A DNA stretch of 64,000 nt from an uncultured Pelagibacteraceae bacterium (lineage in GTDB: Bacteria > Pseudomonadota > Alphaproteobacteria > Pelagibacterales > Pelagibacteraceae): NCBI GenBank assembly GCA_902628565.1, contig CACONR010000004.1, positions 1 through 64,000 on the forward strand, written 5' to 3'. Each line of letters opens with the position of its first letter. Positions within the stretch are counted from its first letter, which is position 1. Below are positions 62,600 through 64,000 of the stretch, one piece after another. Position numbers and translations under genes: made by a program. The notes under the pieces were generated by a model. The model did not search any database and had not been told where the DNA came from. It was given only the letters and a program-made list of their open reading frames with translations.

Positions 62600-63433
62600 A
62601 TGAAATTTATAAAAGAATTTATAAAAAATTTTATTAGGAATAGAATTAGAAATTTAAAATATTTCAAAAAAAGAATTTATATTGAGGAGTCACTTACATC
62701 TTCAGTGCTTTATTTTAATAATTATATAGAAAATAAACATAAAGAAAATTTTATAAATATACTTGATGTTGGATGTTTCGGTCAGATACCTGAATATTTC
62801 GAAACTCTAAGGAACTTTAATTTTTATGGTATTGATATAGATACTGAAGAAATAAATAGACAAATAAAATATTATAAAGAAAGAAAATTTAATTTTTTTA
62901 ATTATAAAGTTGTAGAACCTGATAATTTAGAAGAACTTAGGAAAAATTTTGTTGAACCAGCGTTGAAAAAAGATCATTATGTCATAGAAAGAGTTCAATG
63001 TTATCTTCATAATATTTCAAGCTCTAAACTTTCAAATCTTAATAAAAATCAGAATTATACAAACAATTATTTTACCAAAAAAAAAATTACTATTGATGAT
63101 GCTGTGTATAATTTAATTAATCCAAAAGAAATTAATTTTTTAAAAATTGATATTGATTCAAATGATCATGAAGTTTTATATGGAGCTGACAATCTTTTAG
63201 ATAATGATAATTTTTTTGGTTTACAAATCGAAGTAGATTTTGCAAAAGTAAAGGATAACACTTATAGAAATTATATTGAGGTTTTAAGATACATGAACTC
63301 AAAAAATTTTAATCTAATTAATTTTGTTAATTATAAATACTCCTCAGAGTTATTACCTACAAAGTATTTGTATAATTTCCCAGGACCTAATGATAATGGA
63401 AGCCCGTTGATGGGGGATCTTGTTTTTTTTTAA
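62600..63433 (+). CDS. FkbM-like methyltransferase, frame broken at a T9 tract
   Basis: A 277-residue product as read. ILDVGCFGQIPEYFETL (about 54-70) is the SAM loop, FYGIDIDTEEINRQI the acidic loop, and INFLKIDIDSNDHEVLYGAD the FkbM signature. The frame ends at MGDLVFF directly in nine Ts (63423-63431). Removing one T joins it to the following 88-codon frame without a gap. The ATG at 62600 is preferred to a TTG at 62591. The intact protein would have about 364 residues. Confidence 0.72.
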   Translation: MKFIKEFIKNFIRNRIRNLKYFKKRIYIEESLTSSVLYFNNYIENKHKENFINILDVGCFGQIPEYFETLRNFNFYGIDIDTEEINRQIKYYKERKFNFFNYKVVEPDNLEELRKNFVEPALKKDHYVIERVQCYLHNISSSKLSNLNKNQNYTNNYFTKKKITIDDAVYNLINPKEINFLKIDIDSNDHEVLYGADNLLDNDNFFGLQIEVDFAKVKDNTYRNYIEVLRYMNSKNFNLINFVNYKYSSELLPTKYLYNFPGPNDNGSPLMGDLVFF

Positions 63434-63695
63434 AAATTTTGATGATAAATTTTTAGAAAAATTGTCTGAGAATGATGTTATTAAGATTTTAAGGCTCCTA
63501 GAAATCTATAATCAAGCGCATATTGCAATAGAATTGATAAATAGAACTAAAAATTTTACTGAAGACAAAAAAAAGGAGTTTAAGTCAGAGTTGATTAAGA
63601 AATATAGCTTGGATTTTTTTGGTAAAGTTTTCGATTACGATGAATATTGTAAAGAATATTCTAAAAATAAAGATCATTTCATAAATTTAATATAA
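63420..63695 (+). pseudogene. 3' part of the frameshifted FkbM-like gene
   Basis: A downstream open frame in the +1 phase that starts at the same T tract. It reads FFKNFDDKFLEKLSEN, then KILRLLEIYNQAHIAIEL and GKVFDYDEYCKEYSKN. It has no ribosome site or ATG of its own. It is helical and charged, suited to a C-terminal extension of the methyltransferase. Either the gene is broken, slippage restores the frame, or the T count is a sequencing error. Confidence 0.65.
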
Positions 63696-63742
63696 ACAAT
63701 CTTACTTATTGATCTTGTTAAATTAAAAATAAAACTAAAATA

Positions 63743-63895
63743 ATGATATTTGATCATGAAATTTTAAATAGAATCCCCTATTTAACTAGTGAGGAATTTT
63801 TAGATATAGCTTGCAAAATAAGTAAAAATCCAGATTATTTAAAAACAAACAAATTATGGGTTTACATAACAAAAATTTACATTAAGTCTAAATAG
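63743..63895 (+). pseudogene. Remnant of a glycosyltransferase C-terminus
   Basis: A 50-codon frame whose middle (IPYLTSEEFLDIACKISKNP followed by DYLKTNKLW) closely matches the last 37 residues of the glycosyltransferase at 61.4-62.5 kb (IPYLTNEEFLDLALKLNKNP, then NYLKTNELWG). After LW, one missing G shifts the frame; restoring it gives LWGLHNKNLH and a stop. It is a leftover of a duplicated or recombined gene. Confidence 0.75.
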
Positions 63896-63896
63896 T

Positions 63897-64000
63897 ATGT
63901 TTAGAAATATATCAGTTATTGGCCTTGGAAAACTTGGATATCCTATGGCTCAATTCTTATCTAGCTCTGGAGCAAAAATAAGTTGCTATGATAAAGATTT
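63897..64000 (+). CDS. Nucleotide-sugar dehydrogenase or related NAD-binding enzyme, N-terminal part
   Basis: The start of a gene that runs out of the window. The 34 codons visible encode VIGLGKLGYPMAQFLSSSG and a following ISCYDKD, a Rossmann NAD-binding motif. The GLGKLGYPMA form is typical of UDP-glucose/GDP-mannose dehydrogenases, though hydroxyacid dehydrogenases share it. The glycan context favours the former. It begins 2 nt after the remnant. Confidence 0.65.
   Translation, partial: MFRNISVIGLGKLGYPMAQFLSSSGAKISCYDKD

Noticed and set aside
1-64000. tRNA, rRNA, CRISPR arrays, insertion sequences or known riboswitches
   Set aside because: Reading the intergenic stretches showed no cloverleaf or T-loop signature, repeat-spacer pattern, transposase or recognisable riboswitch core. 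A covariance-model scan could still find diverged RNAs.

Overview
The window looks like a piece of a SAR11 (Pelagibacterales, Alphaproteobacteria) chromosome. It is very AT-rich. Genes are packed with 1-4 nt overlaps, and convergent genes overlap or abut. There is no stretch over 300 bases without a gene. Periplasmic binding-protein transporters of three classes (ABC, TTT, TRAP) occur together, and the gene order (cimA-trmJ-rpsD, the pur genes with bolA-grxD, prpDBC) fits a streamlined marine alphaproteobacterium. The assignment is inference from style and gene content; no rRNA or tRNA gene was seen.

Layout. 0-2.3 kb: the end of mtnA, a class II aldolase and a fused SpeD-SpeE protein, which together suggest polyamine synthesis coupled to methylthioadenosine salvage. 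2.3-4.5 kb: an amino-acid ABC importer (binding protein and two permeases, no ATPase). 4.5-8.1 kb: an atypical M24 hydrolase, a DUF6165 protein, a GT9 glycosyltransferase and an AbrB-like membrane protein. 8.2-11.2 kb: a TctCBA tripartite tricarboxylate transporter. 11.2-18.3 kb: mixed metabolism (glycosyltransferase, thioredoxin-like protein, gamma-carbonic-anhydrase-like protein, IsdG-like monooxygenase plus a 38-residue membrane peptide, FMN-binding protein, beta-hydroxyacid dehydrogenase, MFS carrier, rpoZ, CoA-transferase). 18.3-23.3 kb: a TRAP transporter, dusA, a TauE-type exporter and a DUF2061 protein. 23.4-25.4 kb: a GNAT-like protein and a long charged-helix protein. 25.4-34.8 kb: phosphohexomutase, nrdAB under a probable NrdR operator, a FkbM methyltransferase, the methylcitrate operon prpDBC and gph. 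34.9-43.9 kb: a free-standing GlmU acetyltransferase domain, glmS, class II DAHP synthase, nadE, cysS, cimA, trmJ, rpsD. 44-52 kb: a ten-gene minus-strand operon sfsA-map-purBCSQ-(secreted lyase-like gene)-purL-bolA-grxD. 52-64 kb: cinA-like and gamma-glutamylcyclotransferase genes, then a very AT-rich cell-surface polysaccharide region (glycosyltransferases, epimerase, methyltransferases, Wzm/Wzt-type exporter). That region ends in a frameshifted gene, a gene remnant and the start of a nucleotide-sugar dehydrogenase.

The most notable pattern is regulatory. All three binding-protein transporter operons carry a strong RNA hairpin directly after the binding-protein gene. In each case it abuts or overlaps the start codon of the first membrane-subunit gene, and two of the three have the form of intrinsic terminators. 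Two of the binding-protein genes also have the same core promoter (TTGACT, 17 bp, TTTAAT). By contrast rpoZ, nrdA, rpsD and sfsA have good promoters whose predicted start points fall 0-6 nt from the ATG, which suggests leaderless messages.
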